From NCBI RefSeq assembly GCF_009870125.1, contig NC_046681.1:19047001-19111000 (forward strand): 64,000 nt of DNA, read 5' to 3'. The position numbers and the translations under genes were made by a program. Below the pieces are notes generated by a model that saw nothing but the letters and a program-made list of their open reading frames with translations, made no database searches and was not told where the DNA came from. Every line of letters starts with the position of its first letter. The first letter of the stretch is position 1. Origin of the DNA: Drosophila pseudoobscura. Lineage: Eukaryota > Arthropoda > Insecta > Diptera > Drosophilidae. Positions 37,801 through 51,873 of this stretch are shown here, one piece after another.

Positions 37801-40800
37801 AGGCCTGGTGTCGTTTTTATGGTTGCACTTTTGTGTTTTTAGCTTCTTCGTCGGGCCCGTGTGCTGGCATATTTCATTAAAAGCCACAACGGACGGACCC
37901 CAGGACGAGTGCTGCCGCTTCGACTGCTGCTTCGGACCAGGTAGAACAGCAAACAGAAGCTCTTTTCTGGCATTTTGTTAATGCGTCTCCGTCTCCGTCT
38001 CGTGTCTACCGAGACTCCCGAGTCTCCCCAGTCCTCCAGTCTCGTCTGCAGTCGCGTCTCTGTATCTGGGGCTGTTTATTTATGGGTTTACATTAGGCTA
38101 AACCACTTTAGTCACACTTTGATGATCGGCATTGTAATTTCCCCACCATACTACACCCGCCATGATAATGGCAAACATTTTGGGTGGCTGAGCCCCAAGG
38201 CGAAAGCTCATTCGTTCTCGGTGATACGAGACGGGCTGCTCCACTCCCGATGCACGATCCCCAGCCGAGTGTGTGGTCGCTTGATGGATTGCCTCTACTA
38301 AGCCCTGAACACCTCTACACCGATCATTCCACTGAGACACTCTTTAGAAACTCTCTTCCCTAATAGTTTCAGTTGATAAAGTCAATTATTAATTTTCGTC
38401 GAGCTCTTCTGAGTCACCCAAAAATACATAAAATTGATACCACGACGAGGCAGCTGGAGCTGGAGCTGGAGTTGCAGCCGAATCCGAATCCGAGGATGTG
38501 GCTGTGGCTATGGCTGTGGTAAGCGTAAGCCTCTGCACCTGAGTTCCCTCTTTCGTTGTTTTGTTGTTTCGTTGTTTGTTTCTTGGCGCCGTCTTTGGAC
38601 CAGGTGCGATAAGGCAGCATTCTTGTTGTTGGCCCAGGCGCCTCCCGTCATCATCATCGTCTGGTTGTTGTAGCTGTTGCTGTTGTTCTTCTGTGCGTTG
38701 TACCTTATGGGCCTCTGCCTCTAATGCACACACTCCCAATTATAATTAGTTTATTCATATCCTGTGTCGAAGCTGCCTGCCGCCTCATTTGTTGTTCTTG
38801 GGGGCAATCTTAATTCAATTTACTGGCCAATCGGCCGAAAGACACTTCGACCTGAGGGCTACCCTAACCCTACCCTAGATAGCCAACAGATGGGATGGTC
38901 AGGTGATCAGCGGTGGCACAGAGCTGGGAACCCTTTGGTAAACAGATGTTGATAGCTTTCACTTCATAATCAAGGGCTATGTTTGGCAGGAGATATTGGA
39001 AGTGAAGCGAACTTCGAGTAGGGCTAACTATCTATCTTTCTTATACAATATTGGATCTTCGAGAAGTTATCTTTTGTTTTCGTCAATGTGTGCGATTTGA
39101 AGACAGAACAAAACCTTTTTAGATACATCCTTAAGATATTCCTCTAGTGATGTCGTGTCTGATGTGTCTCTTCTAAAGTCTCTCTATTCAAAGTATTCTA
39201 TATTTTTTCAGTATCCTCTTTATCGCTTGAAATGGTGTTAGATCTTCAGTAGAGGTCTTTGTCCCGCAAAGAACGAGGGTCTTTCTAGGGTATTCCCTGT
39301 TCGATTTCCTCTTTCCCATTCCATCTGGTTTGGCCACCCTAATGGAGTAGATTGCTGGGACGGTAGCCCCCAAGGTAGTCGCAGGTTCAAGTTGTGACTC
39401 AGGTCCCAGGTTGCAGGTCCCCAGCCAGACGCGTAGCCCACTTTCAAGCCGTGGCTCTGGCTGTGGCTGTGGCTGTGGCTCTGCTTGTTGTTGATGCGGT
39501 TGTTGATGGCGATGCTGTGGCTGATGTTGGATGTTGGTGATGTTGATGCGGGGCCAATTACTCATAAAATGCATGTTAAAAACACAACAGCAGAAACAGC
39601 AGCAGCAGGCTGCACTGGAGGATCGTGGCGTGGATCGAGGGGAGGGATCTCTGATCTGTTGCTCGGACAACTGTTGCTCGACGCCGTCGTCTCCAACTCC
39701 ATCTCCATCTGTCTGTCTGTCTGGATGGTCTGCCTCTGCCTGGCCTACCTCTGCCCTTTGTCATTGTCTTGTACGGTTTGATAAGCGAATCCGAGGCAGA
39801 GCAATTTGGAGATGTGTCCGACGACGACGTTGATTTCTCATGTTTGCATGTTCCATTTAGCGAAAGGAGAGAGGGATGGGATGGGATGGGATCCCAGGAT
39901 GGGAATTGGAATTAATGAAGCACATCTCAATGAATCCTCCGCAGCAGACTTGGCGCCATCTTAGCCACAGAGCCACAAACAGATCGAGCAGAGTCTCTTC
40001 TTGGGGGTGTTGCTCAATCAGACCTCCATCAAAAGGCAGCGCCCGCCGCCTCCCTCCAATTGGGAGTTGTCGAACAATCGACGAGCAATCAGAACGTGTG
40101 TTCGTGTTCTGATAGCTGCCAAAAATTCGGTTGTATCTATAAGATATGAGCACGCTATCTATAGTATGTATCTGGCAACAAGTTTTAATTGTATGTTGCC
40201 GTAATTGAATTGAACCTGCCATCCAGGTGCTTCTCTTTTTTGGGGGAAACATATTTTAATTTTGCCTCTGCCTCAGAAGGAGGACCACAATCTTATCGGA
40301 GGCGAGGAGATCTCCCTCCTCCCAACACTGTCTACGGGGGCAGATGCTACCCCGGAGATAGCCTGGCTATTTGCGTCACAATTTGCGTTCGAATTGCTGC
40401 TGACAAGTCACATGGGCATTATTATTAATTAAATCAATCGCTGGGGCCAAGTGCTGGCCAATTCGATTATCACAAGGAGCCGGAGACCTCGCCTTCTCTG
40501 GGATGGATGGAAGTCAGGGCTTATCTGCTGCACGGAGTCGGACGCAGAGTCATGGTGCACATATCTATCTGTCTATCGAGGTGCGCAAGGCCCTCGTCCA
40601 CGTCCAAAGTGAAGTGGTCAGGGCTTTTGACACGATTATCTCAGTCCGATAGCCGGGGGCCCGGTTAATTTCATTTATTTTGTAGGAAAACACGGGCATA
40701 CAAGCACCCACTGGGGGGCTGAAAACATCAGCCAGACAAAACGTGATTTATTGGCACAGCCTGTGCCGCTGACAATTTGTACTCTTTAATGGTGTTTAAT

Positions 40801-42050
40801 TAAACCCAATCAGCGATAAACTTATCGAGCTATCAGCAGGAGCTCAAGCAAAGTCTTCTACTTTGGGGGGCACAGAGCCCATAGAGCTCGTAGAGCCCCC
40901 TCCCCTTTTTGTGGCTAATCAAATTCCGTCTCTATTGGTCGCTCGGGATGGTCTACAGCGATGATATGATTCGGATTGATATGATACGAGGCGAGATAGG
41001 ATGTGTCCAGGTGGGGAATTAATCAAATTTAATGATATTTAATTTTACGTTTTACTTTTAATTCAGCCTTTCCTTTCGTTTACTGATTGGTTGATTGGTA
41101 GATTGGTAGATTGGTCGGGGGAATTATGAAATTATAAAATATATATGGGTTATACTTGTAATATTTGTCAATCATGCTGAGAAGTAGGTTAAGTCCGAGC
41201 TGGGATCGTATCTTTGCATGGGATTGATAGCCACAAAAGTGATACAAATTGGGAGGGGGAAAGAATGTGGGGGAGGTCTTGCAATTGGGCAGATTGTAGA
41301 TTGAAGAGGTTTGGTGGGAGTTTGGAGTGGGAAGGTAATGCAAGCGGAAGTTGTCCGATTTGGGGTATCACCCATGCGATTTTATTCCATTTTGATCGTC
41401 TCTTATGGGTTTCCATGATGGTTTTTTTTAGTAACTTGTACAGAAAGCTGCAGAAACACTTTGGACCTATCCAAATCCTATCTATAGATCTTTAAACTAG
41501 ATACTTTATCATATTATCTATCGATAATGGTAATGGATAAGGAATGGTGTGAATGGAATACAAAAATCTATGTTTTGTGTTTGGTTTCTTATTAATAAAA
41601 AGTTCCCGTCCTAGCATTCACTATCTATCTGTTTTTTGATGGAATCATTCATATTATTTCTGGATATAGATTCGAGACATAAAATCTGGACAAGATGGAC
41701 TGAAGTAATGGGTTCTTTACGAGTTTCTTTTACTTAAGTTACACATGGAAGTGTTTATAGTTCCCATTTATAACTTTATCCTCCTTCTTTTCCTTTAGAA
41801 TCACTCATATATTTCTATATCTATGCATCTCTATAGAGGAATAAAGACTAACGGGTAATTATAGTGTCGCGGCACGTGTTCTGCGACTTCTAAAATTAGG
41901 AAAGGTTTTATCTATCGATTTATTCTATCTACAGAATATGAAAAGAATCGATTCTCAAAACTATAGATGGTCTGTTGAAAGAGGATAATTTTAGCTTATC
42001 CTGTTAGAGACTTGTTAGAGTTTCTTCCAACTTTTAGCTCTCAGAACCTT
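34858..42050. other. Gene-poor upstream region of aristaless (proximal part)
   Basis: No credible gene is seen in these 7 kb. They hold TAATTA-rich AT sequence, CAG/CTG-type imperfect repeats (about 36000-36032, 38640-38690, 39460-39540) and a CAGAGC/CAGACC repeat at 37448-37490. A perfect DRE-type TATCGATA lies at 41519-41526. ORFs present are fragments of low-complexity sequence. Enhancers of aristaless are expected in such DNA but cannot be recognised by eye. Confidence 0.4.
37448..37490. repeat. 6-bp tandem repeat (CAGAGC/CAGACC)
   Basis: Seven hexamer units shift from CAGAGC to CAGACC. This is the typical imperfect repeat found in fly intergenic DNA. Confidence 0.85.
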
Positions 42051-42149
42051 ACCTTATTTTCGTATATTTCAGTGGTGGCCTATAGCAGTGTTATATCTTC
42101 CTTGTAGAGCTCCTATATCTTCCTATTTACTTCTGTTTCGCCTGGTATT

Positions 42150-42490
42150 ATCGGTATCAGAACTTCCCGTTCACTTCAACAATCGGAGAGCACTTGCCGA
42201 CGGTCTTTCCGCACTCCGTCAATCAGTCTTTGGCTTGGAGTTCTGTCGGATCTGGGGGCTGTGCCTGCGCCGGAGAACACAATACAACACTACTCTGTGG
42301 ATCTATTATCTGCGAGTGGTTAACACCTCCAAAGACACCAACACACACTCCACCACACGTCACTGTGCAACACAAACAACGGGAGGAGAACGGAGAACCA
42401 GACAGCCACGAATGATATGTCGGAACGGAACCGAGAGCGCGAACACGAAAGACGATGACCGGGCTCCGTCAGTGCCGCAAGCGAACTACA
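42150..42490 (+). promoter_or_regulatory. Possible plus-strand promoter and first exon of an unidentified gene
   Basis: The sequence has leader-like composition with initiator-like TATCAGA and GTCAATCAGTCT elements (about 42155-42235). An ATG at 42412 opens MICRNGTESANTKDDD and runs 26 codons to a consensus donor, GTAAGA at 42491. A second donor-like GTGGGT lies at 42523. The base composition shifts from AT-rich to GC-rich here and the next 350 bases are unusually GC-rich with CpG. If real, the next exon is far away, because none follows nearby. The evidence is only motif-level. Confidence 0.25.
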
Positions 42491-43170
42491 GTAAGAGCCA
42501 CTGCCGCGCCGGTGAAAACTCAGGTGGGTTCGTTCCGTTCCCCAGGTGCCACAACCGGTTGGAGTTGTTGCTGCGGCTGAGTCGGCTGCTGCTGCCTCTC
42601 TCCCGTGTTGTTTATAGCCTCTGCTCTGCCCTGCTCTGCTTATTGTGAGTGGGAGCGAGAGGCAGCTATGCGATCGACGGCTGCGATCGATCGTCACAGG
42701 TGTTGCGGCAGCAGGTGCTCCGCCCCCTTGGCTGTAAGTGCGAGCGGGAGGGCCAGAGCGAGTGGCGGCGGCAGCCTATGGGAGGCGTCGCCCCGAACGG
42801 AGCGCAGTAATGGCGGCGGCGTCTGCTCTCCCGCCAAGCGAGCGGCTTCTCTTTTCTTTTTTTCTTGGTATGTGTTTCCGACTCTCTCTCTCTCGCTCTC
42901 TCTGTCCATCATTCGGACTCCCTACCTCTCTTTCCCTCTTGGTGGAGTGTAATTGAATAAGCCTCGGCACAAAGTGCAATAAATTTGATTAGCAAAATGG
43001 AAATTTATTTGCCCCTCCGCCGTGGGTTAACTCTTCTGCGTTTCCATAGATGCGTTTCGTTTCCCGATGTTGCGGCTCATAAATTAAATAATTTAACCAT
43101 GGCATTGGAATCCACATATGTACACATCCGAAGAGATAGAAGCGGCAGGGAGGGAGGTATAGAGAGAGAG

Positions 43171-43232
43171 AGGTTGTGGCACAGGCAGGAAGGGGAGAGG
43201 GAGGTTGTGGCACAGGCGGAAGGTGGAGAGAG
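43171..43232. repeat. Two-unit 31-bp direct repeat
   Basis: The unit AGGTTGTGGCACAGGC followed by a GGAAGGGGAGAGGG-type tail occurs twice in tandem with few differences. A third partial AGGTTGG follows. It sits in a purine-rich tract. Confidence 0.85.
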
Positions 43233-44499
43233 AGGTTGGAAGGGATGAGGGGCAGCGCCACAGCCAGTGAGGGAGAGAGAGAGCATTCTCCTCGGACCAT
43301 ATAAACCGTTTGTTAGTAGTGTTAAGGGCCTCGTTAATGACTTTGTTGGCTTTATTGGATGATTGCCGGAGTCGTACGTAGTCGTAGATTATTGCCTTGT
43401 TTACCCACGTAAACATCGAGGGATAGGAATAGGGTCTGCCTGGGGTGTCAGGATGGTAATGGGAAATGCACTGGCCATTTGAAAGGGTCATAGAAACAAA
43501 GAGTTAAAGGGCGAATGACAGATGAGGCCCCTGAGTTGAGTCACGGGCGCAAAGGGTTTGTAATAGAGGTTCCAAGGTAATGGCAAGGGATTCTTATAAT
43601 ATATGAATTTAATTTAGAGGTGTTTCAACATTTAACAAATTTTCTACTACCCATACTCCGTATTTTACGTATATCTAAAACTATTTATACGCCTTCGAAT
43701 CTATTCTTATTCTATTCTATTCCTAACATAATTTAAAGCCATTAAAAATCATCGTAATCTGTTCAAACTTTATCAAATCTTTAAAAAATTGCAAGTTTTA
43801 ATCGATATAAAAATCGATAGCGATAACTCATTACTATTTTCAATAAATTGCGATTGCATGCATATTACAGGATGTTACTTATACTCGAAGGTTCGTTTTC
43901 TATCTCAATTGAATGTTATCTTTTGTTTGAAACTATAATATTCCGATATTTAATTTATCCCTTTCCTATATCACTGTTATTAGATTAACTGATAAATATC
44001 TATTAACCATATTTTATGAAAGGCATTTCCACCTAAGGAATTCCATTTGTAGAGTTTCCCACTCTTATAGACCAATCCCCTCGAGAGCCCCCCCTTCTAT
44101 TACAGAACCTATCCGGTCTTGGCCATTTTCGTTCAGTCCTAACAGATTCCATTCCTTGATAACTACTTCATTAGGCCTGATATAACCTGGCCTTATACAT
44201 CGACGGCTTCATTCCGGCCACTTCTCCACTTGCAGCATTTTCCAGTGGAAGCTGTCTCGGTCTCCGCCTCATTCCCCATGCCCCTGCCCCTGCCTCCTTG
44301 CCACTCTTTGGTCTCTGCTGGAGTCGCCCAATTTGCTCGTACCGCCAGGCAATAAATAAAGTGTTAATGGCAATTGCATACAAATAGTTTGGTGTTGCCA
44401 TTATATTGCCATATTATCCCATTGTCGGGCCTTAAAAAGAAGCAAACAATGCGACGCCACAGTCGCGCAGTCGCAGATGCACTCACAGTCGGATCTGGA

Positions 44500-44546
44500 T
44501 TCAGAGTCAGAGTCAGAGTCAGCGTCAGAGTCAGAGTCATAGTCAG
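44500..44546. repeat. 6-bp tandem repeat (CAGAGT)
   Basis: About eight hexamer units of CAGAGT, with CAGCGT and CATAGT variants, are directly visible. Confidence 0.85.
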
Positions 44547-47500
44547 GGTTGGAGACGATCCTCCTCCGATCGAGTTGCGACTGGCTGCACTGCAGCTAAT
44601 TTCACGCTTCATTTACAGGCGAAATGCAAACAAAAGAGCGGCCAGCGACCAGCGACCGGCGACCGGCGACCAGTGACCATTTGGCCGATGGGTTCAATGG
44701 ACAGGCGCAGAGGTCTCTATGGTATATCTCGTCCCCATGTGGCCGTGTCAATCAGCTCGTCGCGCAAGGTGTGCACTCGTTTTGGAAGCGACTCCGCTCG
44801 GGAATCGCTCTCGAGTCCACTCTTGGCCATTCCACATGGCGGAGACGATCCAGAGACAGAGAGAGTCGCGCATGCGCGCACGTCCTAATGTAATTATTAT
44901 CTCAACAATTGAATTTCCGGTCCCGACTTCGCCTCGGACTCTGGGACTCTGTTTCTGTTGCTGTCTCTGGTCGCTCGGATCTACTCCTGCACATGGGACA
45001 GATGTCGCGCAAAACGTTACAAATGTGCACTTAATTGCGCAATTAAATAATTTTATTTTTATTCCAGCTCCGCGCGTTTTCTTTTTTCCACCTTTCTCGT
45101 TGTGTGTCTCTCTCTGTGTGTGTGTGTGTGTGTTGCCGATGGCAAACAAATTGCAGCCAAGTGGCTGAAGGTCTGTTTGGACAGGCCCTATCTGCTGTCC
45201 GGAGGTGTCTTATTCATTATAGCCATTATGCAGCTCAGATATAAGCATTTACCCATGTGTCCATGCCTGAGAGGAACGGGAGAGGGGCATAGGTATTGGT
45301 ATTGGCAGCTCCTAGGCTCTCCTATGTCTGTTCTCTTGAAACGAGATCGCCTCCTTTCGTTGAAGGTGAATTTCAAAATATATAAAATATATATATGTAC
45401 ATACATATATATATTTATTCCTTCACCTATAGTTATCTTTTTATCCAGTTAAACGTGAATACAAGCTGTTTCATCTCTTTTGATCAGTTTTCTTAGGATT
45501 TAGCTATTTTTTATTTGAGTGAAGGATTCAACTTGTGGATCAAAACAACTAAGGACTGATTTCTAAGATCTTCTTTTCGGAGAGTAGAGTTTTTTTTCTA
45601 TAAGAATGTATACGCAGAAGAGTGATAAACAAATCTCCTGTTAGGGATTGAAAACCCTTTTAGTGAATCTTATTATTTCGATGAGAGTGGATTTCCCTTG
45701 CGATATTTTGTATACTTTTGAAATGGAATTAGTCTTCTCTTTCTTAAAAGCTTTATTCCTATCAAGGAGGGACGGACGAAAGTAGTTTCATGGAAATATA
45801 TACTTCTCCCTCCACAAACCGACTCTAATTTTAGTTTCGACTCCATTTTCACTCTACTCCACTCTGCCCTGCAATGACTTCTCCAATTATGCCCTGAAAT
45901 AATCTCCGTCTCGACATAGTTTTCCCTCCCAATCCGAGGTTCCAAGGGGCCGTGGTGGGGGGGAAATTGGTGAAGCAAACGAAAACGCAACTGTAAACGA
46001 TACCAAATTATATTTAATTACGTGCGATTAGTTAGGGTTACTGGAGTCGCGCGATGAAATGTCGCCGATAAGGCCCCGCCCCACCCCACCCATCCCCACC
46101 CGTCGGACCATAAATAGTACAACCAACAAATACGTGGCAGTATCCCAAGCAAGCTCTGTATCCCAGGCATTAATTCAATTACAAATGGCTGCGGTTCCGT
46201 CAGTCAGTGAGCGAGTGAGTCCGGGGCAGGGCGTGTGACATAATCACCCAACAAAACTGTCGCTGGATGGCTGCCTGCTCTGCCACCACCACCGACTGCT
46301 GATGGCTGATATCCCCCCCTTTCCCCCCTGATGGCTGGCCGTGTACCAGGTACCGGGCAGGCATTTCCTTGGCCGACTCTGCCTCTACTCTCTCTCCCAC
46401 CCCATGGATCATTATTTGGTAATTTGATACGACGATTTGTCTTGCTTTCATTGCGTCGGCGGTTGCATTTTCACTCAATTTTCGTGTAGGCCAGGGCACA
46501 AATTGACTTGGGCGGAAGCGCGTTATTAACTGGTTTATGCAACCCAAAATCGCCAGATTTCCAGCCAACGATAAGGCCCCTTCTGCTTGGCTGCGTTGGT
46601 TAGTCGATTATGATATATATGTATGAATGTACCTTTACATAGTATATGTACAAAATATGTGTTCATTTCTGGCCAATAAGCAGGCTGCAATTAAAACGAA
46701 AGCCAAGTAATTTCATTTGTTCGTAAATCTAATTGTGGAAAATGCCGCTCAAAGCCCACTATATACTGTACATCCCCTCCCCCTTACCCCCTTTTCGGTG
46801 AAATGCTTTGGTAATTAGTGCGTGTACCGACTGGAGTCTTAATTGTTCTTCAGCAACTCCCCCTCGGGACCCCCTCTTCACAATTTGGTTGCCGGTTTTC
46901 GTTTTTATTGCCAACGTTTTGTTGAATTTAGCAAAAATTCATGTTTCAGATAATTTGAGTTTAATGCGCATCAATTAAAATTATTAAAATTTATCTTTCA
47001 TATTTTGATTCGAGTGGAATTAAATATAATTACGAGTACGAGTGCGAGTCCGAGTCCGAGTCCGAGGCTACTTCCCCCCACCAATTGATATCTCCCTTGC
47101 CTGAACACAGAAATTTCCTAAAATTATACGCATGCCAATACCACCGACAGAAAATTGTTTACAAAAAAGAATTGCAATTTAAGTACAAATCGATGACTAA
47201 ATGGATGTTTGGAAAGATTCCGGGATTCCGATAAGCAATAATAATATTTTTGTACAAAAACGAAGTTTACCTTTTAAAATGTTGTAGATCTCCCTGATAA
47301 GTTCGTAGGTTCGTATTGTCTCTGGAAAATTGGAAAATATCGTCCTCCAATTTAGTATAGTTTTATTCCATGATTGTATCTTCATTATGGTTTACCAAGC
47401 CTATCAAAAGGAGATCGTGAATATCATCAGTTTCCCTTTAGCTTGTAGTTTGAATTTCTTCCATTAGTTGACCCCGGTGATGATCCCGACACACAAATAT

Positions 47501-49080
47501 TTATACATACATATGTAAATAGGAACCCCATTTCTTTGACAGTGTGTACTGTCCCGTCATTTATAATCCCATCAAAGGTGTAATTTTTGTGTCGAATATT
47601 CCACTTAATCTTGTTCATTTTTCTACCTATATTCTATATTCTATAAATAATCCTTATGTCGTTTCATACAACACGATAACCTCGAATATTAGAAAGTTAA
47701 GAAATGCCATCATTCAATGTTTTTTTGTATCCCCAAAGTCAACGTTTCTATTGAAAATGGAACCCGAATATTAGTTCAACCATATAGTCTATTATCTATT
47801 GAAATATGATTTCTATTATATATTTTGGACTTCTTAAACTTGTATTAAGGTTTAACGAACCAAATATGTTCATTGATATTTTATTTCACAACAAAAATTA
47901 ATTATTTCTTTAAATTCTATAGTGTAGGTTATAATTGAGCTATTTTCAATCTAATCTAGCTTCGATAATCCTTTCAAAGAGAGAGAGTGAGACAGAGTTT
48001 CTACCAGTAAGGTGGCAAATATTGAATCATTCAACTTTCATGTACCCCTTAAAGCTAGCTGATTCCTATCTTCATCGCAGTCATCGCTTCTACTATCGAA
48101 AAGGTGACTCCGATCGTAATACAGTCATCGCTTCTACGTCATCGTCTTCGGTTTATCTCCCTTTGAACCGCGACTTCGAACGGGTTAGGTCTCAGAATGA
48201 TTGTTCAGTGTGCGGTCCGGTGTTATCTTTCAGGCGGCCACAAGCAGATGTCGATGTTGGGGGAAACAGAATCCTCGATCATCCCTTTAGGTGTTCCCGT
48301 GTGTGGGTTTCCTTTTCTTTTACTCTCTGTTTCTCCTTTCCTCTCATTTCTTTTCCGATCATCGCATTAGTTCTGTTTTTATATAATTGATTAATTAGAG
48401 GCCGGCTTCTGGCCTTCTGTTCCGGGGGACTATCGTTAGAATTATAATTGGTCTGCGGCCTGGGGTCTTGGGCCTTGGGTCAGTGGCGGGGCATGTGTTG
48501 GCCCTAATGCTGATACGAGTATCCTTCATTGTGTGTCGGCAATGCTGCCCTGTCGGCAGTTTGTTTGTTCTTCGGTTGCCCAAATTGATTTTATTGACTT
48601 GTAAATGATGTTGAGTGCCGGCCAGAGTCCGGGTCCCTCTGCCTATCCTATTCCTTCCTTCCTTCCCTCTGACTGCGTTTGCTGCTGCTGCCTGGCTTCC
48701 GCACACTTTGCCACGCCCATGAGGCTCGTTAATCTAGGATTGCACCACCACCACCACCACCGCCGCCACCGGATCCTTCTTCTTCTGTTCCTTCCTCCGC
48801 AAATCGATATCCAGTTTGCATATTTAATTTATTGATTTCACGCGGCCATTGCAGAAATCACCATGCCACTCGCTGATGTTGCCGTTGCCCCCTGTCCACG
48901 GTCTCCCGCTCTTTGTGGCGCCGTTGCAGCATTAACCAGAGTTCAGCAATAATTACTTTTTGTAATTAGTTGCAAGTCCAAAGAGAGAGACGCGTTCCGG
49001 GAGCCGGGTGCTCTGTGTGGCTGGACGAGGGGCATAAAGATTGATAACGAGCTAATGAATGTAAATTTCATACGTGGCCT

Positions 49081-49137
49081 GTCAGTCAGTACGTCAGTCC
49101 ATCAGTCCATCAGTCCGTCAGTCCGTCAGTCCGTCAG
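49081..49137. repeat. 8-bp tandem repeat (CAGTCCGT/CAGTCCAT)
   Basis: Six to seven units of CAGTCCRT are arranged in order: first CAT-type, then CGT-type. This gradient is usual for a minisatellite growing by slippage. Confidence 0.85.
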
Positions 49138-51786
49138 CGGGGCAGTCAGGAGAACAGTGGGCCTGGGGGGTGGGAGGGGTGTGGCATTGCCTCGTCATTT
49201 ATGAGTTGCAAAAACCTTCTCGGGAGCCCTGCAACTTAAATTAAATTTCGCGCTAAGCTCGGCTTCCGTTTCGCTGGTACTCGTGCTTGGTGGTCGCAGA
49301 AGTCTCTCAAGGTACAGTCCGCAGTCCCTATGGTAGAACAAGGAACTCAGAACTATGGAAGAGAACTATGGATGGTAAATATATTGACAGCTAGACGGAA
49401 ATCTGTCCATGGAAGATAATATACAAAACAGAAAATATTCGGTATATAAAATAGTATTTTCTACTGGTATGTTAATACAAGTCTTAAGTCGAGTTAAGGG
49501 TGTGAGTTATACGAATTAAACAGTCCCTAACTCAAACAAACCGTCTTTGGACCCACAGTAATGTATATATCTTATTACTGATTTTTGCACAATTTTAAAT
49601 TTATTTATTCCTTATCATTTCTCGTGAATCATCTCTACTGTGCTCCATCGTAATCCTGAAAGGGGTATGCAATTCGTACTTATGGTTAGAATCCCTTATG
49701 ACATGTCCTCTCGGGAAAACTGTCCTCTCCTGTCAATCCCCACTGTACCCACTTAAGGGACCTGCTATGGAGGTGGAGCGGGCCAATGCAATTATGCAGC
49801 AGGGGCTACTTGCCAACAACATACATATATTGGTAATTAAGTAGATGGCTTGAGGTTCGAGGGCACCACTGCCCCCAAAGGAGGAGTGGACAGCGGAGAG
49901 ATCTTTGCGTCCCGTTCCCGTTCCGCTTTTCCCGTTCATCTCCGGGACTGTGGGAAGGCGGGAAGGTGACGTTGACAAATGGGTTCATCAACAGCCCGAG
50001 TAGCAGCAGCGGTAGCTCCTTCTTTCGGGGATGGGGATGGGGGATGGGGGATGTGAGATGTAGATTCGGTGGGAGAAGAGCTGCTAAGACAACGGCGGGA
50101 ACGGTGGATGGGAATTAAATTTTGTAAAGTGAAAAGCGATTTATTTTTCGCCATTTGTGGCATGGTGGCTTGGTGGCTTGGTGCGGTCGTTTAATAAACA
50201 ATTTAATAGCGCGCATAAATTTTTCCAGCCATCATACTTATAATAAACCCATTTGTCTTCGGAACGGGCCAGCGCTCATATGGCCCATGCCCCAAACCGC
50301 ATGCTGCAGGCGGCATGCCGCATGCCGCATGCCTCATACCTCAACCTCATACCGCTTGCCACAAGGTGAGGAGGGTTATTAAATTATGCGTTTCAAGCGT
50401 AAAAATAAACCGTAGCAAATGGGAATATAGGACGCGACGCACTCTTCAGAGGTCTCGCCCTTAACGAGCCCTAATGACAGAAAGAGATTCTTTCTCTCTC
50501 TCTCTGTCTCTCTCTGGATCGTAGCGTACTTTCTCCCCACGTCGCGTCGGCTCCAATTAATCAGATATATTCGAATAAATCAAGTGCCATAAAAGTGACA
50601 CAGCGTGAGAGATGCACAGAGAGCGAGAGAGAGATGAATATTTAATTAAGGCACGAATTAAAAATGCAAATAAAGTGGAACTACCATGGCGACCGACTCC
50701 TTTTATTATTAATCGATGGCCTCTCATAATTAGTTGGCCCTAACAAAGGCAACCCATGGCGCGGAGCTCTTTCTTGGGGGTTTTTCTATTAGCTAATTGG
50801 AGATCGGGAGACATTGGAGGCTTTGATTGCCATCTACGGGGGGAGCCCAGACGACGCGTGCTAGGAGGGAGGCCTCTGGCCCCCTCTCTCTCCCCCATCC
50901 ATCCGTTTCTTATCTGAGCCTCCGCCGACGAGCCACCTCTCACATGTATCGTATCATAGAGGATCTCCCTCCATTCGATTCTTATCTTCAAGAAGTAACA
51001 ACATTCGGTATTACATTCTGGGACATCTTCAAATGAAACCGACAGCAGCTCCAGGGGTGGGGAGGGTTTTGGGTACAGAGACATCTGCGTTCAGACCCAT
51101 TTAACATGTCAAATCAAATCCAAAACGAGGTCATCTAATTGTTGCTCACTTATTTATTTATTTCTAGCGTAAAACGACGGACAAATTGATTATAATTGAA
51201 TATGATTGACGTCCGTTTTGGTGGCCCGATATCTTTTGGGAGCGATAATCTCTCGCAGGGGAATGGAGGGGTGTGGAGTGGAAACCCCATTCAGGTGAGC
51301 GTAAGCCACGACCTAATCACAGTCATGTCGCTATCACCTCAAACACAAGCTTTTTAATTAAGCAAAAGTCGGAGGTAGAGGTGGAGTGGTGGGGATTCCA
51401 GAGATCGTTGATTTAGCGATAATTTCATTAGCTATTTGTCATCGGGGGTCTGGGCTTTATAGAGCGCCTGCTTAGCGGGAAAGAAAGGTTCCTGGGAATC
51501 CCAGGAACAACTTAATTAAGGCCATCGATCGGTCGATAGAGAGCGGGAGAGATCTCGCGACCGTTTTTGGCTGCGATCGCAGGCATCAAGCAATTTGTAT
51601 TCAGGTATCACACAGCAACAAGTCATTTCACACTTTGATCACGGAGCTGCAGCTGCAGGAACATAGTCTGTGGACCTGTGAACGGGTCTGGCCTGGCCTG
51701 TGCCAAGCCTTGGCCAGGCCTTAAAAGGATCTGCGAGTCTGCGATTCAGCCAAGTTTGGAATGCGCTGCCTTGCATATATTAGTCG

Positions 51787-51873
51787 ATTCTGTCCATTCT
51801 GTCCATTCTGTCCATTCTGTCGATTCTGGTGTCCCGCACCCGCATTCGTATTCGTATTCGCATTCGCATCCGC
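51787..51873. repeat. Adjacent 9-bp (ATTCTGTCC) and 6-bp (ATTCGT/C) tandem repeats
   Basis: Four units of ATTCTGTC(C/G) at 51787-51822 are followed after a short gap by five ATTCGT/ATTCGC hexamers at 51844-51873. They share the ATTC core. Confidence 0.85.

Noticed and set aside
39460..39545. CTGTGG/GATGTTG-rich stretch as a possible coding repeat
   Set aside because: It is an imperfect simple repeat open in several frames with no splice context, so I treat it as a low-complexity intergenic tract.
42088..42648. 186-codon ORF taken as one protein
   Set aside because: Only its middle part (after the ATG at 42412) resembles coding sequence, and it runs straight through consensus splice donors. 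The rest has leader-like or GC-rich sequence character.
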